A stretch of 64,000 bases of DNA from JAGVGT01 sp963807225 (GTDB taxonomy: Bacteria > Desulfobacterota > Desulfobulbia > Desulfobulbales > JAGXFP01): assembly GCA_963807225.1 (NCBI GenBank), contig CAWEAD010000005.1, positions 1,116,001 to 1,180,000 on the forward strand. Direction: 5' to 3'. The notes below the pieces were generated by a model. It was given only the letters and a program-made list of their open reading frames with translations, was not told the origin of the DNA and searched no databases. A program made the position numbers and the translations under genes. Below, in pieces: positions 51,105-60,076 of the stretch. The stretch's first letter is position 1, and every line of letters starts with the position of its first letter.

Positions 51105-51156
51105 GATAGGGATAACGACATAGCGCCGGGGGGAAGGTGTTCCGGCGAACCGGAAG

Positions 51157-51185
51157 AGCGGGTGGCTATAGGCCATCCGCTTTTA
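51157..51185 (+). terminator. Terminator after the remnant small gene
   Basis: AGCGG-GTGGC pairs with GGCCAT-CCGCT, then TTTT. Close relative of the terminator at 43157-43192. Confidence 0.7.
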
Positions 51186-51294
51186 TTCTGGATGGCGAAT
51201 AAAATGTTTCCGCTGCTTTCCATGGCATTGGCCGGGATGATAGAATTTTCCACCAGGGCGTCCGGTCCGGGGAAACCTTTACGAGGTGAGAGCC

Positions 51295-52410
51295 ATGATC
51301 ATCGGCGTGGTCAAAGAGATCAAGGAGCAGGAAAACCGGGTGGCGTTGATGCCGGCCGGAGTGCGGGCCCTGGTGGCGGCAGGGCACCGGGTGCTGGTGG
51401 AAGCCGGGGCCGGGCGGGGCAGCGGCATCGGCGGCACCCAGTATAGGGCGGCGGGGGCGGAGACGGTCGAGGATGCGGGTGAGGTCTGGCGGCGGGCCGA
51501 GCTGGTGGTCAAGGTCAAGGAGCCGTTGCCTCCGGAGTACCAGTACCTGCGGGAAGACCTGATCATTTTCACTTACCTGCATCTGGCGCCGCTGCCGGAG
51601 CTGACCGAAAAGCTGCTGGCTGCCAAAGTCATTGCCGTGGCCTATGAAACCGTACAACCGGCCGATGGCTCGCTGCCGATCCTGGCGCCGATGAGCGAGG
51701 TGGCTGGCCGGCTGGCGGTGCAGGTCGGAGCCCATTATCTGGAGATGGCCAGCGGCGGCCGCGGCATCCTCCTGGGCGGGGTGACCGGGGTGGAGCCTGG
51801 TCGGGTGGTGATTCTGGGTGGCGGTACCGTCGGGCATAATGCGGCGCAGATCGCTCTCGGGATGGGGGCCTCGGTCAAGGTATTGGGGCGGACTCCGGAG
51901 AAATTGAAGCGTTTGAAAGCACGGCTGGGCGGCCGCATCGAGACCGGGCTTTCCACCCCGGAGCAGATCGCCATGGATCTGGGTACCGTCGACCTGGTGG
52001 TCGGCGCGGTCCTGGTGCCGGGCGGTGAGGCCCCGAAACTGGTGACCCGGGCAATGCTGGCCGCCATGCCGCGCGGAGCGGTGATCGTTGACGTGGCCAT
52101 CGACCAGGGCGGCTGCTGCGAGACCTCGCATCCCACTACCCATCATGAACCGGTCTACGAGGTGGACGGCATCGTCCACTATTGTGTGGCCAACATGCCG
52201 GGCGCCGTGCCGCGCACCTCGACCCAGGCCCTGACCCACGCCTCCTTCCCTTATCTGAAAGCCATCGCTGATCAAGGCATCGCCACGGCGTCTCGCCACG
52301 ACCCGGGACTGGCCCGGGGCATCAATATCTGGCGCGGGGTGCTGACCAATAAACCGGTGGCCGAGGCGCAGGGCAAGGAATGGCGGGAGGTTGGCGAGCT
52401 GCTGGGCTGA
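51295..52410 (+). CDS. ald: Alanine dehydrogenase
   Basis: A 371-residue NAD-dependent enzyme, L-alanine to pyruvate plus ammonia. N-terminal part: GVVKEIKEQENRVALMPAGV and the substrate-binding Lys in VKVKEPLPPEY and His in TYLHLAP; NAD fold with VVILGGGTVGHNAAQIALGMGASV near 170; and DVAIDQGGCCETSHPTTH near 268, all typical. I start at ATG 51295 (GAGGTG upstream); an upstream GTG is less likely. It serves nitrogen and carbon balance and redox poise. Monocistronic. Confidence 0.95.
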   Translation: MIIGVVKEIKEQENRVALMPAGVRALVAAGHRVLVEAGAGRGSGIGGTQYRAAGAETVEDAGEVWRRAELVVKVKEPLPPEYQYLREDLIIFTYLHLAPLPELTEKLLAAKVIAVAYETVQPADGSLPILAPMSEVAGRLAVQVGAHYLEMASGGRGILLGGVTGVEPGRVVILGGGTVGHNAAQIALGMGASVKVLGRTPEKLKRLKARLGGRIETGLSTPEQIAMDLGTVDLVVGAVLVPGGEAPKLVTRAMLAAMPRGAVIVDVAIDQGGCCETSHPTTHHEPVYEVDGIVHYCVANMPGAVPRTSTQALTHASFPYLKAIADQGIATASRHDPGLARGINIWRGVLTNKPVAEAQGKEWREVGELLG

Positions 52411-52566
52411 AATCGAAGAGGTGCAGCACTTGCTTTTCTGCCGTGGCGATTCCTTCCCTCGTCCTGCCGAGGACTGGCATGTCTCCTGGTAGAAGCGCAG
52501 GAAGCAGCCGGGCCGGGGCCAGACTGCTTCCTTGCTGAAAGACCATGGGGGGTAGCGCGCCGGTTT

Positions 52567-53091
52567 TTATTCCAGCGGCATACCCCGGAAGGCCCGGACA
52601 TACTTGCCGCCCTTGGTCCTCTCTTTGCCGAATTTAATACTTTCTTCACGCCATCCCGGGTTTGAGACACACCGGCCCTGCGACATGTATCTAGACGACT
52701 GGGTATTGGGAAAATACTTGAGATCGATATCCGCTTCGGGCCCGGACTTTTTCATTCTGAGGAGCCCCAGTTCGGAGCTGGTGGGCAGGCGCCAATCGTC
52801 GAAACCGCCGAATTTCTCAGAGTTCAGCTGGGCAATGAATTTTTCATTGGCGTCTTTATATGTATAAATGGCCGAGTTGGAGTGGATCGAGTCGTCGGTG
52901 GTTTTAACCTCCCAGTACATGTGCCACTTGGTGTCCAGGACCATGGCCCAACTGGTGGCGTCATCGGACAGTTCCTGCCCCTGGGCATCCAGTTTTTTAA
53001 ACCGTTCGTCGGCGTGGGCGGCCGACGCGATGAGGGTTACCGAGACCAAGAAGGTCAGTAATAGCAGATGTAGTCGCAGTGATAATTTCAT
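52567..53091 (-). CDS. Exported DUF1566/Lcl-like protein
   Basis: A 174-residue exported protein with signal MKLSLRLHLLLLTFLVSVTLIASAAHA. The mature part ends with the DUF1566 (Lcl C-terminal) core: FGGFDDWRLPTSSELGLLRM and YVRAFRG, with SNSAIYTYKDANEKF before it. Lcl-type domains occur on surface or adhesion proteins and in lectin-like folds. GGAGAG lies 7 bases before the ATG. Alone on the minus strand; 52411-52566 holds no gene. Confidence 0.85.
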   Translation of the reverse strand: MKLSLRLHLLLLTFLVSVTLIASAAHADERFKKLDAQGQELSDDATSWAMVLDTKWHMYWEVKTTDDSIHSNSAIYTYKDANEKFIAQLNSEKFGGFDDWRLPTSSELGLLRMKKSGPEADIDLKYFPNTQSSRYMSQGRCVSNPGWREESIKFGKERTKGGKYVRAFRGMPLE

Positions 53092-53291
53092 ATACCTCTC
53101 CTTTTCCGTAAATTACCACCGAAGTGCAAGCGCCGAAAAATCAAGGACAACGCTTTACCCCCGGGGGTTGCCCAAAAGGCTGTTGACAGTGGGTATGGCA
53201 TTTCCAGCCATAATCGCCGGCAGGCAAATCTACCGGCATGAGATGCGGAAGTCAAAAAAAAAGAGTGTCGCCGAGAAACCCCGACCCAGCT

Positions 53292-53948
53292 TCAGAGCAC
53301 TACCGAGGCCGGCAGCAATTCGCCCAAGGGACATTCGAGGCAACGGGGATTACGCTTGCGGCAGAACTCCTTGCCGACCCGGACGATCAGGGCGTGGTAT
53401 TCGTTGTATAGGTTGACATCCTCGGGCAGGCTGCCGGTGAACAGTTCCTGCATCTCGTAGTAGTCGGTTTCCTCCCAGATCAGGTCGTGGCGCAGCAGCA
53501 GCCGGTGGGTATAGGCATCGATGACGAAGGCGGGTTTTTCGGCGGCGTAAAGCAGGATGGAATCGGCAGTCTCCGGGCCGATGCCCTTGACCTCCAGCAA
53601 CTGCTCGCGCAGCCGGTAGCGGTCGGCGGCGAAGAAGCTTTCCAGGCTGTCGTGTTCGGCGATAATGGCATGGAGCAGATTGTGGAGACGGGCGGCCTTC
53701 AGGTTGTAATAGCCGGAGGGTCGGATCAGTTCGGCCAACAAGCCGGTAGGGGTTTCGGCCAGCCGCCGCAGGTCGAGGAGGTCGGCCGCCCGTAGATTGG
53801 CGATGGCCTTTTCGACGTTTTCCCAGTTAGTGTTCTGGGTGAGGACCGCCCCGACCATGACCTCCAGCGGGGTTTCTCCCGGCCACCAGTGCTGGGGGCC
53901 GAAATATTGGAACAGCCGCTGGTAAATCTGGTTGAGGCGCTTGTTCAT
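53292..53948 (-). CDS. Endonuclease III-like DNA glycosylase, Fe-S ligand incomplete
   Basis: A 218-residue HhH-GPD glycosylase. Hairpin LLEVKGIGPETADSILLYA (about 115-133), catalytic Asp in FVIDAYTHRLLLRH, and a C-terminal FCRKRNPRCLECPLG. The 4Fe-4S loop of this family is C-x6-C-x2-C-x5-C; the first three Cys are present but the fourth is missing (PLGELLPAS). Relatives remove oxidised pyrimidines or act as uracil/thymine glycosylases. GTG or ATG at 53948; the next gene overlaps closely. Cytoplasmic. Function in repair is likely; cluster binding is doubtful. Confidence 0.85.
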   Translation of the reverse strand: MNKRLNQIYQRLFQYFGPQHWWPGETPLEVMVGAVLTQNTNWENVEKAIANLRAADLLDLRRLAETPTGLLAELIRPSGYYNLKAARLHNLLHAIIAEHDSLESFFAADRYRLREQLLEVKGIGPETADSILLYAAEKPAFVIDAYTHRLLLRHDLIWEETDYYEMQELFTGSLPEDVNLYNEYHALIVRVGKEFCRKRNPRCLECPLGELLPASVVL

Positions 53949-53961
53949 GCCGGTAATGGCA

Positions 53962-54336
53962 TCATTCCGATTTAAAGAAGATCAGATAAATGGTGATTCC
54001 CAGAACCGCGCAGGCCCCGCCGACCAGGGGCAGGACCGCTTCAAGGCTGATCTCGTCGCGGCCCATGATGTCGCGCATGTAGGGAGTGCCGAAAAAGGCC
54101 CAGGAACCGGTAAACAACAGGATGATGATGATGGTGTAGAGCTGCTTTTTATATATGTTCCAGCCGATCATGAACAGGTAGGGTACCAGGAACCAGCCGT
54201 TGGTGAACAGTTCCTGGTATTTGACGTTCTCGATCTGATCCGGTATCCCGGTGGCGGTGATGAAATCCGATACCGGTTGGAAGAAGAGAAATACGGCCTT
54301 GATGCCGTCGACTAAGGTAGACAGAATATCCATCAT
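53962..54336 (-). CDS. Small membrane protein, unknown
   Basis: About 124 residues with three hydrophobic helices (WFLVPYLFMIGWNIY, LYTIIIILLFTGSWAFFG and AVLPLVGGACAVLGITIYLIFF). N-terminus MMDILSTLVDGIKAVFLFFQPVSDF is amphipathic. GGATGGGAAAAA precedes ATG 54336; the frame could extend further upstream. Not recognised. It sits between thiC and the glycosylase gene, close to both, so co-transcription is possible. Confidence 0.6.
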   Translation of the reverse strand: MMDILSTLVDGIKAVFLFFQPVSDFITATGIPDQIENVKYQELFTNGWFLVPYLFMIGWNIYKKQLYTIIIILLFTGSWAFFGTPYMRDIMGRDEISLEAVLPLVGGACAVLGITIYLIFFKSE

Positions 54337-54383
54337 TTTTTCCCATCCTTCAAACCAGCTGTCAATGAGCAGCTGACAAAACT

Positions 54384-55685
54384 TTAATCGTTCAGGCGCC
54401 TGGCTGAAGTGGCCCGTTGGTATACCTTGATGGCACAGTAAGAGCCGCACATGGAGCAGGCGTCGCCCTTGTAGGAGTTGCCTTCCTCCCGGTAACGTCG
54501 AGCCTTTTCCGGATCGATGGACTGGTCAATCTGGCCCTTCCAGTCCAGCTGATTGCGACACTTGGCCATGGCAATGTCCTTTTCCATGGCGCCGGGCAGC
54601 CCCTTGGCGATATCGGCGGCGTGGGCCGCAATGCGTGAGGCGATTACCCCTTCGCGCACGTCTTCGGCGTTGGGCAACTTGAGATGTTCGGCCGGGGTGA
54701 CGTAGCAGAGGTAGTCGGCTCCGGCGGCGGCGGCGATGGCCCCGCCGATCGCCCCGGTAATGTGGTCGTAGCCGGGGGCGATGTCGGTGACCAGCGGCCC
54801 CAGCACGTAGAAGGGGGCGTTGTGGCAAAGCCTTTTCTGCAGGAGGATGTTGGCCTCGATCTGGTTCATCGGCATGTGGCCGGGACCCTCGATGATCACC
54901 TGCACTCCGGCCGCCCAGGCGCGCTCGGTCAGTTCGCCCAGGTGGATCAGTTCCTGGACCTGGCCGCGGTCGGTGGCGTCGGCCAGGCAGCCGGGCCGGA
55001 TGCCGTCGCCCAGGCTCAGGGTGACCTCGTGCTCCTTGAGGATGGCCAGTAGATCGTCAAAGCGTTCGTAGAGGGGGTTTTCCTTCTGATTGCGGCTCAT
55101 CCACTCGATGGTGAAGGAGCCGCCCCGGCTGACCACACCCAGCAAACGTTTATGGTTCTTGACCCGTTCCATGGTCGAGCGGGTGATGCCGCAGTGCAGG
55201 GTCATGAAGTCCACCCCTTCCATGGCCTGTTGCTCGATGGTATTGAAGATCTGGTCGACGGTGACCTCGCCGATCTGCTTTTTCTGTTTCTCCACCACCT
55301 CGGCAATGGCCTGGTAAATGGGCACGGTGCCCAGCGGAATCGGGCAGCTCTTGAGGATCTCCTGGCGGACCTCGCTGACATTGCCGCCCATGGAGAGGTC
55401 CATGACCGTGTCGGCCCCGGCCTTCAGGCAGACGCAGAGCTTCTGCAGTTCCTGCTGGATCTCCGGGTAGTCGCGGGAGGCGCCGATGTTGGCGTTGACC
55501 TTGGTGGCGGTGCCTTTGCCGATGGCCATTACCCGTTCGAAGTCGTGATGATGATTCTTGGGGATGGCGATGGTGCCGGCGGCCACACCGGCGATCAGGG
55601 TTTCGACCGCTAACCCCTCGTTGGCGGCGCAGGTTTCGAATAAAGGGGTTTTCTTGCCGTGCAGGGCGTCTTCGCGGATGGTCAT
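54384..55685 (-). CDS. thiC: ThiC-family radical SAM synthase (short form)
   Basis: A 433-residue short-form ThiC, which converts aminoimidazole ribotide to HMP-P for thiamine, using an unusual C-terminal 4Fe-4S site: GDACSMCGSYCAIK holds its three Cys. The barrel core shows IGASRDYPEIQQELQKL, MDLSMGGNVSEVRQEIL, MTLHCGITRSTMER, SLGDGIRPGCLADATDRGQVQELIHLGEL and EGPGHMPMNQIEANILLQK. The oxygen-sensitive paralogue BzaF makes 5-hydroxybenzimidazole from the same substrate and cannot be separated from ThiC by eye. No TPP riboswitch (no CTGAGA, no GCG-AGGGA) or cobalamin element was seen in 55686-55923. ATG 55685 is preferred over TTG 55688. Confidence 0.85.
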   Translation of the reverse strand: MTIREDALHGKKTPLFETCAANEGLAVETLIAGVAAGTIAIPKNHHHDFERVMAIGKGTATKVNANIGASRDYPEIQQELQKLCVCLKAGADTVMDLSMGGNVSEVRQEILKSCPIPLGTVPIYQAIAEVVEKQKKQIGEVTVDQIFNTIEQQAMEGVDFMTLHCGITRSTMERVKNHKRLLGVVSRGGSFTIEWMSRNQKENPLYERFDDLLAILKEHEVTLSLGDGIRPGCLADATDRGQVQELIHLGELTERAWAAGVQVIIEGPGHMPMNQIEANILLQKRLCHNAPFYVLGPLVTDIAPGYDHITGAIGGAIAAAAGADYLCYVTPAEHLKLPNAEDVREGVIASRIAAHAADIAKGLPGAMEKDIAMAKCRNQLDWKGQIDQSIDPEKARRYREEGNSYKGDACSMCGSYCAIKVYQRATSARRLND

Positions 55686-55923
55686 CAAGGCCTCTCTGTT
55701 ATCTCGCTAATATCACTGGTTTTTGCTGGGGGAAAAGAAAACAAACTTAAAGCGGCCCGCCGGAACTGTCAATGAAAATAGCCGGTTGCGCGAGCATCAG
55801 CCGCGTGCTCTCCGTCAAGGTGCCCAAAATAAAGGTTTAGCAGTCCTGTGTCGAGTTTGGCAAACGCCGCCAGGGGCCTTGAGGGCCGGCAATTGATGGA
55901 CTGATCCAATCAAACGGGACCCC

Positions 55924-56493
55924 TTAGAAGACCCCATGCTGGTGAAGGATGCTGATGCCAATGGCAATCAAGACCAGGCCGCCGATTACTTCGGCGGTGG
56001 TACCCAGCCTGGAGGCATTGCGGACCAGGCGGCCCAGATGCAGGCCGATCCCGGTTAACAGGGTGGCGACCAGGCCGATGACCAGGGCCGGCAGCCAGAC
56101 CTCGACCTTGAGGACGGCAAAGCTTAAGCCCACGGCCAGGGAATCGATACTGGTGGCCACCGAAAGCAAGACCAGAGACCAGCCCCGGGTGGGATCGACG
56201 CTGGGACATCGATCGTCCTTCGGTCCCAGGGCTTCGCGGATCATGTGGCCGCCGACCAGGAACAGGAGAGCGAAGGCCAGCCAGTGATCAAAGGACTCCA
56301 GCAGGGTCCGGAAGGTTAGTCCTCCCGCCCAGCCGATGACGTTCATTCCGGCCTGAAAGAGGCCGAAATGCCAGGCCAGCCGGAAGGTCTGGCGCCAGCC
56401 GACCCGGTCCAGGCAAACCCCGGTGGCCAGGGCCACGGCGAAGGCATCGACGGCCAGGGCCAGGGCTATCAGGAAGATGGAAAGAAGGTCCAT
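55924..56493 (-). CDS. mntP: Manganese efflux pump MntP
   Basis: A 189-residue, six-helix MntP/DUF204 pump. Two internally similar halves: LIALALAVDAFAVALATGVCL and LSVATSIDSLAVGLSFAVL, each with the Asp-containing VDAFA/IDSLA motif that carries Mn2+; LFQAGMNVIGWAGG and the C-terminal GIGLHLGR. Expels excess manganese. No clear yybP-ykoY riboswitch leader was seen upstream, but I could look only at about 100 bases by eye. ATG 56493. Confidence 0.93.
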   Translation of the reverse strand: MDLLSIFLIALALAVDAFAVALATGVCLDRVGWRQTFRLAWHFGLFQAGMNVIGWAGGLTFRTLLESFDHWLAFALLFLVGGHMIREALGPKDDRCPSVDPTRGWSLVLLSVATSIDSLAVGLSFAVLKVEVWLPALVIGLVATLLTGIGLHLGRLVRNASRLGTTAEVIGGLVLIAIGISILHQHGVF

Positions 56494-56656
56494 ACCGCAG
56501 GTCTTTAATTAGGTAATAGCTTCTTGCCAAGGGTGATGGTGATGATTAGACTTCTTTCCCGTTTCCAGGGAAGCCTCCCGCGCCGGTTCGGCAGGGCAAT
56601 CGCTGCCGCCGGTTTCTTGTCAGTCGGAACCGTCCATTTAACTTATGAGGTTAAGA

Positions 56657-57109
56657 ATGAAAAGGTATTTTGCGCTGGGCCTTTTGCTTGTGGGCCTGCT
56701 GCTTACCACCAACGCCTGTTCCGGAGAGAAGGGCGAATCGTCTGCCGCTCCCGCCCAGACTAAAACAGCCCAGGCGGCGGCAACGACCGGGTCGATCTTC
56801 CGGACCCTTCCTCCCCTCGAAGCCCAGGCCATGATCGCCAAGCGACCGGAGCTGCTGGTTGTCGATTTGCGCGAGCCCGGAGAGTTGAAAGAGGGTTATA
56901 TCGAAGGTTCGGTGTTAATCCCGGTCAGCGCCCTGTCCAAGGGGACCAAGAGCCTGCCGGCCAATCGGCCCCTGCTCCTGGTCTGCGCCGTGGGGGGCCG
57001 CAGTTATGGGGTCGGGCGTTATTTCTCTCTGAAGGGTTATCCGGAGATCTATAATTTGCAGGGAGGCATCGACAACTGGAAGAAGGCCGGGCTGCCCCTG
57101 AAATACTGA
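56657..57109 (+). CDS. Rhodanese-domain lipoprotein
   Basis: A 150-residue periplasmic lipoprotein. Signal MKRYFALGLLLVGLLLTTNAC with Cys at 21, Ser/Ala linker, and a single rhodanese domain: LLVVDLREPGELKEGYIEGSVLIP and active-site loop LLLVCAVGGRSY, which holds the catalytic Cys, and the closing YNLQGGIDNWKKAGLPL. It would bind or pass sulfane sulfur. GAGGTTAAG precedes the ATG at 56657. Seventy-five bases upstream of htpG on the same strand, so co-transcription is possible. Confidence 0.88.
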   Translation: MKRYFALGLLLVGLLLTTNACSGEKGESSAAPAQTKTAQAAATTGSIFRTLPPLEAQAMIAKRPELLVVDLREPGELKEGYIEGSVLIPVSALSKGTKSLPANRPLLLVCAVGGRSYGVGRYFSLKGYPEIYNLQGGIDNWKKAGLPLKY

Positions 57110-57183
57110 GTTCTAAGCCCCTGGCCGACTTGCGCGGAAGTTACTGAAAAATATAAATCTATAGCCAAATTGAGGAGACCAAT

Positions 57184-59142
57184 ATGAGCGGTAAAACCGA
57201 GACCAAGGAATTCCAGGCCGAAGTCAAAAAGATGCTCGACATCGTCATTCACTCGCTCTACACCGAGCGGGATATCTTTCTGCGCGAGCTGATCTCCAAC
57301 GGGGCCGATGCCCTGGAAAAGCTGCGGCACCAGAAGGTGGCGGGCGGCGAGATCTTCGACGACCATCTGAGCCTGGGGATCGAGATCGCCTGCGACGATA
57401 AGGAACATGTCCTGACTATTACCGATACCGGCATCGGCATGACCCGGGAGGAGCTGGTCGCCAATCTCGGCACCATCGCCCACTCCGGCTCCAAAACCTT
57501 CCTCTCCCATCTCGACGAGGCGGCCAGGAAGGAGGTCAATTTGATCGGCCAGTTCGGAGTCGGTTTCTATGCCGCCTTCATGGTGGCCGACCAGGTCACC
57601 GTGCAGTCCCGCTCCTGGCAGAAGGACGAGGAGGGCAGCGAGTGGAGTTCTGACGGCACCGGCACCTACACCGTCTCGCCCTGCGCCGGGCTGCATCGGG
57701 GTACCAGGATCATCCTCAAGTTGAAGGAAGACGCGCAGTCTTACGCGGACGCCGCCACCATCAAGCGGATCATCAAGCAGTATTCCAGTTTCGTCTCCTT
57801 CCCGATCAAGGTTGAGGGCGAAGAGGTCAATACCGTCCAGGCCCTCTGGGCTCGCAGTAAGAACGAGATCAAGGACGAGGAGTACAACGAGTTCTACAAG
57901 TTCATCGCCAACGCGGTCGACGAACCCACCTATCGCCTGCATTTCAGCGCCGATGCTCCCCTGGCCATCAAGGCCCTGCTCTTTACTCCCAAGGAAAATT
58001 TCGAGAGCCTCGGTTTCGGCCGCACTGAACCGGGGGTGAGCCTCTATTGTCAGAAAGTGCTGATCGAGCAGCATTCCAAGAATATCCTGCCCGACTGGCT
58101 TCGTTATTTAAAAGGGGTGGTTGACAGCGAGGACCTGCCACTGAACATCTCGCGCCAGGCCCTGCAGGACAATGCCCTGCTCCACAAGATCAACCGGGTT
58201 CTGACCAAACGTTACCTGAAGCACCTGGAGGAGGAGGCCAAGGAAAACCCGGACCGCTACCAGGAATTCTGGCGCCAGTTCGGCTTCTTCCTCAAAGAGG
58301 GGGCAACCTCCGACTTCAGCCACCGCGAGGAATTGGCCAGGCTCCTGCGCTTCGAGTCTTCCGCAGCCGAACCGGGCAAAATGATCGGGCTGGCCGAATA
58401 CCTCGAGCGGATGCCCGAGTCGCAGAAAGAAATCTACTTCATTAACGGCCCCAACCGCGAGGCGATCGAGGCCGGCCCTTATGTCGAAGCCTTCCGCAAG
58501 CGGCAGCTGGAAATCATCTACACCCTGGAGCCCATCGACGATTTCGTCATGAGCCACTTGGGGGAATTCGAGGGTAAGAAACTGGTTTCCGCTGACCGGA
58601 GCGACCTGGAATTGCCGCCTTTGCCCGAGGGCGAAAAGGAGGAGCAGGCGGAGTCCGGAGCCGAACTGGCCGAGGAGCGCAGCGGCTCCCTAGCCGACTG
58701 GATCAAGGAGAAGCTGGCCGGCAAGATCAAGGAGGTCCACGTTTCCAAAAGGCTGGAGGACAGCCCGGCGATCATCGTCAATCCCGGCGGGTTCATGACC
58801 AGCAGCATGGAGCGGGTCATGCGGGCGGCCCGGCCCGAGCAGGGTTTCTCCGAGTTCGGCGAGAAGAATCTGGAGATCAATCCCAAACACCCGTTGATCG
58901 TCGCCCTGGACGCACTCAGGGACAAAGACGAGGAATTCGCGGCCAGCGTGGTCGAGCAGATCCATGACAACGCCATGATCCAGGCCGGGCTGATGGTCGA
59001 GCCGCGCCAGATGGTGGAGCGCAGCTATCGGATCATGACCCGGGCTCTGGCCGGGGCCGAGGCGGCGAAAGCCAGGAAGCGCAAAGCCGCCGGCCGGAGT
59101 AAGGCAGCCGAAAAGGCCGAGGAGGTCGAGGCCAATGATTGA
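57184..59142 (+). CDS. htpG: Chaperone HtpG (Hsp90)
   Basis: A 652-residue bacterial Hsp90. ATP site: LRELISNGADALEKLR (the usual SNASDA replaced by SNGADA), TDTGIGMTREELV and GQFGVGFYAAFMVAD; middle domain with PLNISRQALQDNALLHKINR; C-terminal dimerisation region about 520-625; and a Lys/Ala/Glu-rich tail of about 25 residues (AKARKRKAAGRSKAAEKAEE) not usual in HtpG. It folds and remodels client proteins. GAGGAG lies about 6 bases before the ATG. Its last 8 bases overlap the ABC ATPase gene, an odd partner for a chaperone. Confidence 0.96.
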   Translation: MSGKTETKEFQAEVKKMLDIVIHSLYTERDIFLRELISNGADALEKLRHQKVAGGEIFDDHLSLGIEIACDDKEHVLTITDTGIGMTREELVANLGTIAHSGSKTFLSHLDEAARKEVNLIGQFGVGFYAAFMVADQVTVQSRSWQKDEEGSEWSSDGTGTYTVSPCAGLHRGTRIILKLKEDAQSYADAATIKRIIKQYSSFVSFPIKVEGEEVNTVQALWARSKNEIKDEEYNEFYKFIANAVDEPTYRLHFSADAPLAIKALLFTPKENFESLGFGRTEPGVSLYCQKVLIEQHSKNILPDWLRYLKGVVDSEDLPLNISRQALQDNALLHKINRVLTKRYLKHLEEEAKENPDRYQEFWRQFGFFLKEGATSDFSHREELARLLRFESSAAEPGKMIGLAEYLERMPESQKEIYFINGPNREAIEAGPYVEAFRKRQLEIIYTLEPIDDFVMSHLGEFEGKKLVSADRSDLELPPLPEGEKEEQAESGAELAEERSGSLADWIKEKLAGKIKEVHVSKRLEDSPAIIVNPGGFMTSSMERVMRAARPEQGFSEFGEKNLEINPKHPLIVALDALRDKDEEFAASVVEQIHDNAMIQAGLMVEPRQMVERSYRIMTRALAGAEAAKARKRKAAGRSKAAEKAEEVEAND

Positions 59143-60076
59143 GGTCAAAGAACTGCGCAAATCTTACGACGGGGTGGAGGCGTTGCGCGGCGTCTCCTTC
59201 TCGGTCAAATCGGGTGAGATCATCGGCTTGCTGGGTCCCAACGGTGCCGGCAAGACCACCCTGATGAAGATCCTTACCGGTTATCTCCATCCCAGTGGTG
59301 GTAGCGCCAAGGTCGACGGTCACGACGTGGTCGCCGAGGCCGGGCTGGTCCAGGAGATGATCGGCTATCTGCCGGAGAACGCCCCGCTCTATCCGGAGTT
59401 GACCGTCCAGGGGCAGCTTAAGATGATCGCCGACCTGCGGCGGATTCCCCCGGGTAATCGAACCCGCCGCCTCTCCGAGGCGATCCGGGCGGTGGGCCTG
59501 GAGGAACGGCTGACCAAGCCCATTTCCACCCTGAGCAAGGGTTACCGGCAGCGGGTCGGCCTGGCCCAGGCTATTGTTCACCAGCCGCGCCTCCTGATCC
59601 TGGACGAGCCCACCAACGGCCTCGATCCGACCCAGATCGTCGAGGTCCGCCACCTGATTCGGAAGCTGGCCAAGCACAGCACGGTGCTGCTCTCCACCCA
59701 TATCCTCTCTGAGGTCGAGGCCACCTGCGACCGGGCCATCATCATCATGGCCGGCGAGGTCAAGGCCGACGCCCACCTCTCCGAACTGGCCGCATCCAGT
59801 GACGCTATCCTGACCCTGGAACTGGCCGAAGGAGAGAAGGCGATGGTGCTGAAGGAGTTGCGTGGCTTGGCGGGCGTAACCAGCGCAGAGGCGGAGGAGC
59901 GGCGTGGAGCCCGGGTCGGTTTCCGGATCAAGACGGCGGAAAGCGGCCGCGATCTCTGTCCGGCCCTCTTCGACCTGGCCAAGGGGCATGACTGGCGGCT
60001 CTGCGAGTTGAAAAACGAAACTCACACCCTGGAGGCGGTCTTCAACCGCCTGACCGTGGCGGGAGGTGCGCGATGA
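59135..60076 (+). CDS. ABC transporter ATP-binding protein, GldA-like
   Basis: A 313-residue ATPase. Walker A LLGPNGAGKTTLM, signature LSKGYRQRVGLAQ, Walker B LLILDEPTNGLD, switch His in LLSTHIL; a C-terminal extension of about 90 residues (ADAHLSELAASSDAILTLELAE) with an ACT-like or regulatory fold as in GldA/NatA/CcmA-type subunits of ABC-2 systems. Overlaps htpG by 8 bases and the permease gene by 4 (ATGA). In Bacteroidetes GldA pairs with GldF and GldG for gliding; here only a structural relation is implied, since gliding genes are absent. Confidence 0.92.
   Translation: MIEVKELRKSYDGVEALRGVSFSVKSGEIIGLLGPNGAGKTTLMKILTGYLHPSGGSAKVDGHDVVAEAGLVQEMIGYLPENAPLYPELTVQGQLKMIADLRRIPPGNRTRRLSEAIRAVGLEERLTKPISTLSKGYRQRVGLAQAIVHQPRLLILDEPTNGLDPTQIVEVRHLIRKLAKHSTVLLSTHILSEVEATCDRAIIIMAGEVKADAHLSELAASSDAILTLELAEGEKAMVLKELRGLAGVTSAEAEERRGARVGFRIKTAESGRDLCPALFDLAKGHDWRLCELKNETHTLEAVFNRLTVAGGAR

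Noticed and set aside
55686..55923. Possible TPP or cobalamin riboswitch before thiC
   Set aside because: Neither the conserved TPP words nor the B12-box-like words are visible on the transcribed strand.
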